A stretch of 43,271 bases of DNA from CANKHJ01 sp035556495 (lineage in GTDB: Bacteria > Pseudomonadota > Alphaproteobacteria > Rhizobiales > Xanthobacteraceae), in the NCBI GenBank assembly GCA_035556495.1, contig DATMEW010000148.1:1-43271 (forward strand), given 5' to 3'. Shown in pieces: positions 1 through 7,196 of the stretch; within the stretch, counting starts at the first letter, position 1, and every line of letters begins with the position of its first letter. The notes beneath the pieces were generated by a model. The model searched no databases and was not told where the DNA came from. It was given only the letters and a program-made list of their open reading frames with translations. The position numbers and the translations under genes were made by a program.

Positions 1-1104
1 CCGCAGCAGGCCCGGCCGCACGAGCGGGCGGATGCGCTCGTGGATCAGGCGGTTGAAGGCGTTGAAGTGCAGATGATGATCCTTCCCCTTCGGCTCGACC
101 ATATAACGCTCGTCCGCGACACCGTCGCGGAGCAGATCGTCAAACAGATCGATGACGGGGATGCCGCTGTCACGGCATGCCTCCCTCAGCCGGGCGTTGA
201 ACTGCCGATGGATGTCGGTGCGTTCGCGCAAACTCGGGAAGTCGAAGGTCTTCACCTGTTCGGTGAGGAAGGTGAGATCGGCATCGGTGTTGATCCTCAC
301 GATACGGCCGTTGATATATCCGGCCCGGATGGTCTCGTCGTAGAGGCACGGTGGAAAGATCACCGCCGCATGGACCTTCAGCTTCCGATAGCGGCCGATC
401 TCGACAAGAAAGGCGACATAGCGCGCGACGGTCTCCGCGATGAACTGCGTGACCCGCTCCGCGGAGTGGGGCAGCCCGTCCTGGATCAGCTTGTAGTAAT
501 AGACGAACTCGACATCGACCTGCCCAAAGCAGAAGATCGCCGGGATTGGCGCGGCGAGTCTCCTGTCCAACCCTTCGATGGCGGACTTCACCATGGCGCC
601 ATAACCGCTGCGCGACTGCGGATTGACCAGTCCCCGCGCGGAGGCGCCAAGACAGGCAAACCAGACGGGCAACAGATCGCGTGTCGCCATCCATGGCAAC
701 GTATAGGCGAACGAATGGCTATCCCCGACAACGAGATAGGGACTAAACCCAAACTGTGAAAACGCGAGAACCGACTGGATCTGGATCAGGTTCTCAGCTT
801 CAACCGCCGCTGGCGGCTGATAATATTTTTTCTCAAGGGCATTCGCGACGACCGATCTCACGACATGGCGGTGCAGGCCTCGTGGCAGCGCGGGCTTCGA
901 TCGCGCGAAAGCAATCGCGCGCTCGCGGTCGATATCAAAGCTCAGGATGCGGCCTTCTTCCAGACCGTAAGTGAGCCAGTGGTCGAGATTCGCATCGAGG
1001 CTCTCGCCCAGGGGCGCGAGGTCGGGATTCTTCCTGCGATAATCGGCAAGATTGAAATCCAGCCCGGCGAGCACATCCGCGAGCGCAGGCACGAGTTCAT
1101 TCAC
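1..1104 (-). CDS. SGNH/GDSL-hydrolase-like protein, 3' end cut by window edge
   Basis: An open frame of 368 codons runs off the left edge, so the C-terminus is missing. The only plausible starts are GTG or TTG; I chose GTG at 1104, with GGAA nine bases upstream (TTG at 1122 or 1176 are alternatives). Residues about 15-55 read DFNLADYRRKNPDLA then HWLTYGLEEGR, resembling a short module found beside sugar- and polysaccharide-modifying enzymes. GDSH at residues 127-130 looks like the block-I nucleophile motif of SGNH hydrolases, and DHHLHFN at about 342-348 resembles the C-terminal D-x-x-H block. The family removes or transfers acyl groups on carbohydrates or lipids; the substrate is unknown. 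It follows galE by 105 bases on the same strand, so a role in modifying a surface polysaccharide is a reasonable inference. No signal peptide is visible. Confidence 0.7.
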   Translation of the reverse strand, partial: MNELVPALADVLAGLDFNLADYRRKNPDLAPLGESLDANLDHWLTYGLEEGRILSFDIDRERAIAFARSKPALPRGLHRHVVRSVVANALEKKYYQPPAAVEAENLIQIQSVLAFSQFGFSPYLVVGDSHSFAYTLPWMATRDLLPVWFACLGASARGLVNPQSRSGYGAMVKSAIEGLDRRLAAPIPAIFCFGQVDVEFVYYYKLIQDGLPHSAERVTQFIAETVARYVAFLVEIGRYRKLKVHAAVIFPPCLYDETIRAGYINGRIVRINTDADLTFLTEQVKTFDFPSLRERTDIHRQFNARLREACRDSGIPVIDLFDDLLRDGVADERYMVEPKGKDHHLHFNAFNRLIHERIRPLVRPGLLR

Positions 1105-1209
1105 GGGTGCAGATTCCGGCAACTGTAAAGCGAGGCGGTGACCCCCGGTTGTACCGGAGCCGCCCGCCCCCCTCAAGAAGCGGCAGCCTTCGCCCTTTGC
1201 CCTCGCGGA

Positions 1210-2190
1210 TCAATCCGCTGCCAGCTTCCGCTCCCAGGCCAGCGCATGGGCCACGATGGTGGCGAGGTCGTCATATTGCGGCTGCCAGCCCAGCACCTCC
1301 CGCACTTTCACGGAAGCCGCCACGATCTGCGCCGGGTCGCCCGGCCGCCGGGGCGAGAGTTTCACGGGGAAATCGACGCCGGAGACGCGCTTCACGGTCT
1401 CGATCACCTCCAGCACCGAGAAGCCATGGCCATAGCCGCAATTCAGGGTGACGCAATCGCCGCCCCGCTCCAGATGGCCGAGCACGTCGGCATGGGCCCG
1501 AGCGAGATCGGAGACATGGATATAGTCGCGCACGCATGTGCCGTCCGGCGTCGGATAGTCCGTGCCGAACACCTCCATTCCGGCGCGCCGGCCGAGCGCC
1601 GCCTGCACGGCGACCTTGATGAGATGCGTTGCCGCCGGGGTGGACTGGCCCGTGCGCTGGGCGGGATCGGCGCCGGCCACGTTGAAGTAACGCAGCGCCG
1701 CATAGCGCAGGCCATGGGCGGCGGCGACATCGGCCAGCATCATTTCCGTCATCAGCTTGGAGCGGCCATAGGGCGAGAGCGGCGCCGTCGGCGTCGTTTC
1801 CGTCACCGGCAGTTCCGCCGGATCGCCATAGACGGCGGCCGTGGAGCTGAAGATGAAATGCTTGACCCCCGCCGCCACCGCCGCCGCGATCAGCGTGCGG
1901 GAATGCGCCGTGTTGTTGAAGTAATATTTGAGCGGATCGGCCACGGATTCAGGCACGATGATCGAGCCGGCGAAATGGACGATCGCTTCGACGCCATGCT
2001 CGTTCAGCAGGCGGGACACCGCCGCCTCGTCCCCGATATCGCCGACGACGAGAGTTGCGGCGGCCGGCAATGCGGCGCGCGAGCCGGTCGAGAGATTGTC
2101 GAGCACGACCACGCGGCGGCCGGCATCGACCAGCGCATGGGCCGTATGGCTGCCGATGTAACCCGCCCCGCCCGTCACCAGAATCGTCAT
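1210..2190 (-). CDS. galE: UDP-glucose 4-epimerase
   Basis: GalE interconverts UDP-glucose and UDP-galactose using tightly bound NAD, supplying galactose for surface polysaccharides. The 326-residue product has the usual length. TGGAGYIGSH at residues 6-15 is the Rossmann NAD-binding motif; FSSTAAVYG at 114-122 carries the catalytic serine/threonine region, and YGRSK at 141-145 the Tyr-x3-Lys pair of extended short-chain dehydrogenases. The frame stays open upstream, but the ATG at 2190 begins exactly at the expected MTILVTGGAGYIG terminus. The partial SGNH-like gene follows on the same strand. Paralogues acting on other UDP-sugars are hard to exclude from sequence alone. Confidence 0.93.
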   Translation of the reverse strand: MTILVTGGAGYIGSHTAHALVDAGRRVVVLDNLSTGSRAALPAAATLVVGDIGDEAAVSRLLNEHGVEAIVHFAGSIIVPESVADPLKYYFNNTAHSRTLIAAAVAAGVKHFIFSSTAAVYGDPAELPVTETTPTAPLSPYGRSKLMTEMMLADVAAAHGLRYAALRYFNVAGADPAQRTGQSTPAATHLIKVAVQAALGRRAGMEVFGTDYPTPDGTCVRDYIHVSDLARAHADVLGHLERGGDCVTLNCGYGHGFSVLEVIETVKRVSGVDFPVKLSPRRPGDPAQIVAASVKVREVLGWQPQYDDLATIVAHALAWERKLAAD

Positions 2191-2428
2191 GGGTCGCCCG
2201 CTTCGCGTTGTGCTGGAACCCATTATGGCAGCCACCATTGCAGGCCGGTTAAGGTCGTCGCAGAAAGCTGGGGGTATCGCCGGCTTCCGCTCCCGGCAAC
2301 CCGGCCGGGCGCCGGAAGCTTGCACCGGAATGCGGCCCTTTGCCGCCGCGGTCACGGCTGTGGCGGACATCCGCCTCGGACGGAGCGGGCGGGCGCATGC
2401 GCCACTCCGAAGGAGACCCGGAAAGCCA

Positions 2429-2456
2429 AGGCCCGGCCCCGCAAGGGGCCGGGCCT
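2429..2456 (-). terminator. Hairpin after the Bug-family gene
   Basis: A perfect 12-bp stem (AGGCCCGGCCCC / GGGGCCGGGCCT) with a GCAA loop lies 35 bases past the stop of the binding-protein gene at 2491. The T-tract on the minus strand is weak (TTGGCTTTCC), so termination may be incomplete. The rest of the 300-bp gap before galE (2191-2490) shows no gene. Confidence 0.7.
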
Positions 2457-2490
2457 GCTGAAACCGTCAGACAATCAGCGATGCGCGGGA

Positions 2491-3486
2491 TCAATTCTTG
2501 GGAATTTTGGCGATCCGCACGAATTCCTCCCACTCGTCCACGCTCTTGCGCAGGCGATCCTGGGTGTCCTTCGGCGAGGAGATGAGAATGTCCGCCCCGA
2601 TGGATTTGTGGAAGTCCACAGTGGCCGGATCGCTCAGGACCTTCGCGAACACCGCGTTCCATTCGTTGACGATCGGCTCCGGCGTGCCGGCGGCGACAAA
2701 GGCGCCCCACCAGCCGAGCTGGTCCATCTCGACGCCCTGCTCCTTCATGGTCGGAATCTCCGGCGCCGCCTTCATGCGTTCCGCGGAGGACACCGCCAGC
2801 ACCCGCACGCGGCCGTTGCGCTGTTGGGCAAATGAGAAGGCAGCATTGTCGGTCGAGAACGCCACGTTGCCGCCCAGCATGTCGTTCATCGCATCCTGAC
2901 CCGTGCGGTAACTCACCTCGACGGTCTCAAGGCCGGCGCGCTGCTTGTAGATCTCGCCCATCACCTTGCCGGAGGTGGAGCTGGAAGCGTAGCTCGCCTT
3001 GGCGCCCTGCGCTTTCAGATGCGCGGTCAGTTCCTGCACGGTCTTGAACGGGCTCTTGGCGTCCACCGTCAGCACGAAAGGCGCGGTGCTGATGCTGGCC
3101 ACGGCCTGCAACGAGGTGCGCACGTCGAACGGCGGCTTGGCCAGCAGGTGCATGTTGCCGGCGGTGGCCGTGCCGGAATGGACATAGACGGTGGCGCCGT
3201 CCGGCTTGGAGCGGACCACATGCTCGGCGGCGATGTTGCCGGCAGCGCCGGGCTTGTTCTCCACCACGACGGTCATGCCGGTTGCGGCCGCAACCTTCTC
3301 GGCCAGATAGCGCACCTGAACGTCAGCGCCGCTGCCCGGCGGGAAAGCGCAGATGAAACTGACCTGCCGGCCTTTCGTCAGGACACTCTGCGCGGATGCG
3401 TCGGCGGACAGGAAACAGGCGGCAATGCCCGTGGTAAGAGCCACCGCTATCGCGGCGCGACGTGTGAAATCCGGTCGTGAGACCAC
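2491..3486 (-). CDS. Bug/TctC-family tripartite tricarboxylate transporter substrate-binding protein
   Basis: This is a periplasmic binding protein of the Bug (TctC) family, which captures carboxylates for tripartite tricarboxylate transporters, though many members are orphans without TctA/TctB. I start it at GTG 3486, where AGGGAGGA (3493-3500) is an ideal ribosome binding site six bases upstream; that gives 331 residues, the normal length. The N-terminus has RR, a hydrophobic stretch and a signal cleavage region around ADASAQS. Family features visible are ICAFPPGSGADVQ, VVENKPGAAGNIAAE and LGWWGAFVAAGTPEPIV. No TctA or TctB is present here. It is divergent from malate synthase across 288 bp, which hints at uptake of a C2-C4 carboxylate, but the ligand is unknown. 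Confidence 0.9.
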   Translation of the reverse strand: MVSRPDFTRRAAIAVALTTGIAACFLSADASAQSVLTKGRQVSFICAFPPGSGADVQVRYLAEKVAAATGMTVVVENKPGAAGNIAAEHVVRSKPDGATVYVHSGTATAGNMHLLAKPPFDVRTSLQAVASISTAPFVLTVDAKSPFKTVQELTAHLKAQGAKASYASSSTSGKVMGEIYKQRAGLETVEVSYRTGQDAMNDMLGGNVAFSTDNAAFSFAQQRNGRVRVLAVSSAERMKAAPEIPTMKEQGVEMDQLGWWGAFVAAGTPEPIVNEWNAVFAKVLSDPATVDFHKSIGADILISSPKDTQDRLRKSVDEWEEFVRIAKIPKN

Positions 3487-3749
3487 TTGAAATCCTCCCT
3501 GGAAGAAGGGATGGGCAGGATACCCCTTTTTGGCGATCGCCCATCCGCCCGGAACGCTAGCGCAGCGACCCCGCGCAGGGCCAGTATGCATGCAACTGTC
3601 TTCTGCGGCAGCTTGTCGCATATCGGTCTCGCATCGGACCGCCGCGCAAATCCGCTCCGGCGCGCCGCCGGGGAAGCGCCGCGCCGCTTCGATTGCCCGC
3701 ACCGGTGGGCAAGGTTAGTGTTCCGCACAACCTGGAAAGATCGGGTTCG

Positions 3750-3773
3750 GGAATCAGGTGCAGGAATCAGGTG
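3750..3773 (+). repeat. Duplicated 11-bp direct repeat over the glcB ribosome binding site
   Basis: GGAATCAGGTG occurs twice with a 13-bp period (3750-3760 and 3763-3773), the second copy ending one base before the glcB ATG. Each copy contains an AGG Shine-Dalgarno-like core and one GANTC site (the CcrM methylation target). The remainder of the 3487-3774 intergenic region shows no gene; it must hold the divergent promoters for glcB and the Bug-family gene. Confidence 0.8.
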
Positions 3774-3774
3774 A

Positions 3775-5937
3775 ATGGCAAGAATTGATGCGGCTGGGCT
3801 GCGAATCACAAGAAAATTGCATGATTTCGTGGAGAAGGAAGCGCTGCCGGGTCTGTCCGTCACCCCGGATGCATTCTGGACCGGATTTGCCGGCATTGTC
3901 GCGGAGATCGCCCCGAAAATCGGCGACGCGCTGAAACTGCGCGACGACATCCAAGCCCGGATCGACGCCTGGCACACCGCGCGCAAGGGCCAGCCCCATG
4001 ACGCAGCCGCCTATCGCGCCTTTCTGGAGGAGATCGGCTATCTCCTGCCGGAGCCGGCGGACTTCTCCATCACGACGGAGAATGTGGACGATGAGATCGC
4101 CCGTATCGCCGGGCCCCAGCTCGTGGTGCCGACCTCCAATGCGCGCTACGCCCTGAACGCCGTCAACGCCCGCTGGGGCAGCCTCTATGATGCGCTTTAC
4201 GGCACGGACGCCATTTCCGAGACCGGCGAGCTTGCCCGCGGCAAGGGCTATAACGCCGCGCGCGGCGCCGCCGTCATCGCCCGTGCCCGCAATGTGCTGG
4301 ACCAAGCCGCCCCGCTCGCCGGCGGCAGCCATGCCGACGCCACCGCCTATGCGGTTGTCGAAGGCCGCCTGCTCGTGACCCTTTCCGGGGGCGGCACCAC
4401 CTCGCTCGAAACGGCGGAGGCGTTCGCCGGCTATCGCGGCGAGGCCGCCGCGCCGTCCGCCATCCTGCTGCGCAACAACGGCCTGCATCTGGAAATCGTC
4501 ATCGACCGCGCCCATGCGATCGGCAAAACCGACGCCGCCGGCATCGCCGATGTCCTGATGGAATCCGCCATTAGCACCATCATGGATATGGAGGACAGCG
4601 TCGCGGCGGTGGATGCCGAGGACAAGGTCGCGATCTATCGCAACTGGCTCGGCATCATGAAGGGCACCCTCACCGCCAGCTTCGCCAAGGACGGCGCAAC
4701 GGTCGAACGCCGCCTGAACGCGGACCGCGACTACACCGGCGCGGACGGCAAGCGGCTGACGCTGCCCGGCCGCAGCCTGATGCTGATCCGCAATGTCGGC
4801 CATCACATGTATACCGACGCGGTGACGGACGCCGCCGGCAAGGAGATTCCCGAAGGCATCCTGGATGCAGCCGTCAGCGTGCTGATCGCCATGCACGACC
4901 TCAGTGGCAAGGGCAGCATCCGCAACAGCCGCGCCGGCTCGGTCTATATCGTCAAGCCGAAGATGCACGGGCCCGACGAGGTGAAGCTCACGGGCGCGCT
5001 GTTCGCGAAGGTGGAGGACCTGCTCGGCCTGCCGCGCAACACCATTAAGATGGGCATCATGGACGAGGAGCGGCGCACCACCGTCAACCTCAAGGCGTGT
5101 ATCGAGGCGGCGAAGGAGCGCGTCGTCTTCATCAACACCGGCTTTCTCGACCGCACCGGCGACGAGATCCACACTTCCATCGAGGCCGGGCCGATGGTGC
5201 GCAAGAACGACATGCGCGGCCTGCCCTGGATCAAGGCGTATGAGGACTGGAACGTCGATATCGGCCTTGCCTGCGGCCTGCCCGGCCGCGCGCAGATCGG
5301 CAAGGGCATGTGGGCCGCGCCGGACCGGATGGCGGATATGCTGGACCAGAAGGTCGGCCATCCGAAATCCGGGGCCAACACCGCATGGGTACCCTCGCCC
5401 ACGGCGGCGACGCTCCATGCGCTGCACTATCATCAGGTCGATGTCGCCGCGCGGCAGAAGGAACTGAGAAGCCGGCCGCGCGCGAAGCTGGACGACATTC
5501 TGTCGATCCCGGTATCGCAGTCGAACTGGCCGCCGGACGCCGTGCAGCAGGAGCTGGACAACAACGCGCAAGGCATCCTCGGCTATGTCGTGCGCTGGAT
5601 CGACCAGGGCGTCGGCTGCTCCAAAGTGCCGGACATCCACGACGTCGGCCTGATGGAGGACCGCGCCACGCTGCGCATCTCCAGCCAGCACATCGCCAAC
5701 TGGCTGTTGCAGGGCATCGTCACCGAGGATCAGGTGATGGAGACGATGAAGCGCATGGCCGCCGTGGTGGACCGCCAGAACGAAGGCGATGCGCTCTACC
5801 GGCCGATGGCCCCTAGCTTCGACGGCGTCGCCTTCAAGGCGGCGTGCGACCTCGTGTTCAAGGGCCGCGAACAGCCGAACGGCTATACCGAATGGATTCT
5901 CCATGCCCGCCGGCGTGAGGCCAAGGCGGCGGGATAA
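3775..5937 (+). CDS. glcB: Malate synthase G
   Basis: Malate synthase G condenses glyoxylate with acetyl-CoA to give malate, the last step of the glyoxylate bypass and of glycolate use, in the cytoplasm. The 720-residue product matches the single-chain G isoform rather than the shorter A form. Recognisable blocks are MDMEDSVAAVDAEDK, LMLIRNVGHHMYTDAV (substrate arginine region), MGIMDEERRTTVNL (metal-binding glutamate region), NTGFLDRTGDEIHTS (metal-binding aspartate region) and a C-terminal GLMEDRATLRISSQHIANWL with the catalytic acid. The ATG at 3775 gives the expected start (IDAAGLRITRKLHDFVEKEALPG). No isocitrate lyase or glycolate oxidase is nearby, so the gene stands alone and ends at a bidirectional terminator. 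Confidence 0.97.
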   Translation: MARIDAAGLRITRKLHDFVEKEALPGLSVTPDAFWTGFAGIVAEIAPKIGDALKLRDDIQARIDAWHTARKGQPHDAAAYRAFLEEIGYLLPEPADFSITTENVDDEIARIAGPQLVVPTSNARYALNAVNARWGSLYDALYGTDAISETGELARGKGYNAARGAAVIARARNVLDQAAPLAGGSHADATAYAVVEGRLLVTLSGGGTTSLETAEAFAGYRGEAAAPSAILLRNNGLHLEIVIDRAHAIGKTDAAGIADVLMESAISTIMDMEDSVAAVDAEDKVAIYRNWLGIMKGTLTASFAKDGATVERRLNADRDYTGADGKRLTLPGRSLMLIRNVGHHMYTDAVTDAAGKEIPEGILDAAVSVLIAMHDLSGKGSIRNSRAGSVYIVKPKMHGPDEVKLTGALFAKVEDLLGLPRNTIKMGIMDEERRTTVNLKACIEAAKERVVFINTGFLDRTGDEIHTSIEAGPMVRKNDMRGLPWIKAYEDWNVDIGLACGLPGRAQIGKGMWAAPDRMADMLDQKVGHPKSGANTAWVPSPTAATLHALHYHQVDVAARQKELRSRPRAKLDDILSIPVSQSNWPPDAVQQELDNNAQGILGYVVRWIDQGVGCSKVPDIHDVGLMEDRATLRISSQHIANWLLQGIVTEDQVMETMKRMAAVVDRQNEGDALYRPMAPSFDGVAFKAACDLVFKGREQPNGYTEWILHARRREAKAAG

Positions 5938-5946
5938 GGGGCGGGC

Positions 5947-5960
5947 CTTATACGTATAAG
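5947..5960. other. Perfect 14-bp palindrome just after glcB
   Basis: CTTATACGTATAAG is perfectly self-complementary and lies ten bases after the glcB stop, ahead of the terminator hairpin. With no loop it is more like a protein-binding site than an RNA hairpin. Its function is unknown. Confidence 0.5.
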
Positions 5961-5992
5961 ACGGCGGGCCAGCCCTGACCCGCACGGAACTG

Positions 5993-6026
5993 AAAAGCCC
6001 GGCTGGTTATCCCGCGCCGGGCTTTT
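5993..6026. terminator. Bidirectional terminator between glcB and the 6081 gene
   Basis: AAAAGCCCGG and CCGGGCTTTT form a 10-bp stem around a 14-base loop. The A-run and T-run at opposite ends let it work on both strands, which fits its place between two convergent genes. Confidence 0.85.
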
Positions 6027-6080
6027 CATGGCGGGTTTTCGGTTCGCGCAGCGAGCGGATATCCGCGCTGGAGCGGACCG

Positions 6081-7184
6081 TCACTCCTGCTCCAGCATGG
6101 TCGCGATGGCGGCGATGCTGTTGCGGGTATAATTCGGCAGGCCGGCGCTGATGGACTTGCCTTCGTTGAAAGTGCTCTTGCCCATCAGCACCTGCGCCGG
6201 CACGAGATTGCGCAGGATCGGCACCTTCTGATACTGCCGCTGCCGCTCCAGCACGCTGGCCTTGATCGCCAGCGTCATGAAGGCCGTCACGACCGAGGCG
6301 TCCGGCTTGTCCGGATGCGGTTGCAGCACCGCCAGCACCTTGCCGAACTGCAACACCTGATTGACGTAGAAAATGCTCTGCTGGACGCCGGACACAGCCG
6401 GCATGTCGAGCTTCAACAGCTTCTGGATGCCGTGTCCGTTGAGATCGTCGGGATCAAGCACGCGCAATTCGCTCTGGAAGTCCAGATGGTCCGGAATCTT
6501 CCGCGCGCTGTCGGTCAGGTTGTTGGCCAGGCGGATGCCCATCGGCAGCCGGCCTTCGAGCTGATAGCGCGACTGGATGCAGAGCATCTTCGGCCCGCCT
6601 TCCATCACCTCGCACCAGGGCCGCACGGGATTGCGGATATAGGTTCCTCCGGACGGGCCGAACGCGCCGGTCTGCGCCCGCGTGATGGTTTTGTGGGTGA
6701 TGGCCGGATCGATCTTTTCCATGAAGGCCAGCGTGGCGAAGCGGCCGAGATCGATGGCCGAAGGCGGGCGCGGGATCATGAAGCGCGCCTCGACCACATA
6801 CATATAGGGATTGTCGCGCGCCGCCTTCTTCGCGGCGGCATCCGGCGAAGGATCGCCATAGCCCTCGTGGATGTTCAGCCAGCTTTTTTCCTCGGGCCGC
6901 TCCCGCGCCCAGGCGTCGAAACGCATCAGGCCGGTCTGGTCGGCCAGCGGGTCCTCGCGATGATCGCTGATCACGACCATGCGCGGTGTCAGTGCGGATG
7001 GCGCGACGGCGACGGCGGACGGCGCTTCTTTCACGCTGAACGGCTCCGCTGCGAATGCCGGCGGCACGCCAGCGAGAGCCAAGCTCACAAGACTGATGCC
7101 AACGAGACTCAAGCTAACGAGACTCTTGCCAACGAGACTCTTGCCGGACGCAAGGAGAAACGAAGCGACAACCTTCTGAATCAT
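6081..7184 (-). CDS. Secreted protein of unknown function downstream of the penicillin-binding protein
   Basis: The 367-residue product is not a family I can name. The N-terminus is a long hydrophobic signal sequence with a five-residue repeat (KSLVG/KSLVS/LSLVG/ISLVS) ending near PAFAAEP, so export to the periplasm is likely. The mature part has blocks such as YMYVVEARFMIPRPPSAIDLG, WCEVMEGGPKMLCIQSRYQLEG (two cysteines that could pair) and a conserved-looking YTRNSIAAIATMLEQE tail. It begins 12 bases after the stop of the class A penicillin-binding protein on the same strand, so the two are probably co-transcribed; a role in cell-wall growth is an inference from position only. GC content and codon use resemble the neighbours. 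Confidence 0.75.
   Translation of the reverse strand: MIQKVVASFLLASGKSLVGKSLVSLSLVGISLVSLALAGVPPAFAAEPFSVKEAPSAVAVAPSALTPRMVVISDHREDPLADQTGLMRFDAWARERPEEKSWLNIHEGYGDPSPDAAAKKAARDNPYMYVVEARFMIPRPPSAIDLGRFATLAFMEKIDPAITHKTITRAQTGAFGPSGGTYIRNPVRPWCEVMEGGPKMLCIQSRYQLEGRLPMGIRLANNLTDSARKIPDHLDFQSELRVLDPDDLNGHGIQKLLKLDMPAVSGVQQSIFYVNQVLQFGKVLAVLQPHPDKPDASVVTAFMTLAIKASVLERQRQYQKVPILRNLVPAQVLMGKSTFNEGKSISAGLPNYTRNSIAAIATMLEQE
7081..7140. repeat. 15-bp tandem repeat inside a signal-peptide coding region
   Basis: Four consecutive 15-bp units (7081-7095, 7096-7110, 7111-7125, 7126-7140) share the core AACGAGACTC, the first being more diverged. The period is a multiple of three, so unit gain or loss would change the length of the hydrophobic signal segment of the 6081-7184 protein without breaking the frame. 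Confidence 0.8.
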
Positions 7185-7196
7185 GCTCGGCCTGCC

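Noticed and set aside
40..759. A 239-codon plus-strand open frame at the left edge
   Set aside because: It is antisense to the SGNH-like frame, which has recognisable motifs and stays open for 368 codons.
2221..2257. A sigma-54-like sequence (TGGCAGCCACCATTGCA) near galE
   Set aside because: The GG and GC are 11 rather than 10 bases apart and it faces away from galE.
2191..2370. A 60-residue N-terminal extension of GalE
   Set aside because: The extension is low-complexity and arginine-rich; the conserved MTILVTGGAGYIG start is at 2190.
3754..5985. A 743-codon open frame on the minus strand opposite glcB
   Set aside because: It is antisense to an unmistakable malate synthase, is His/Arg/Asp-rich with no family motifs, and results from high GC at third codon positions.
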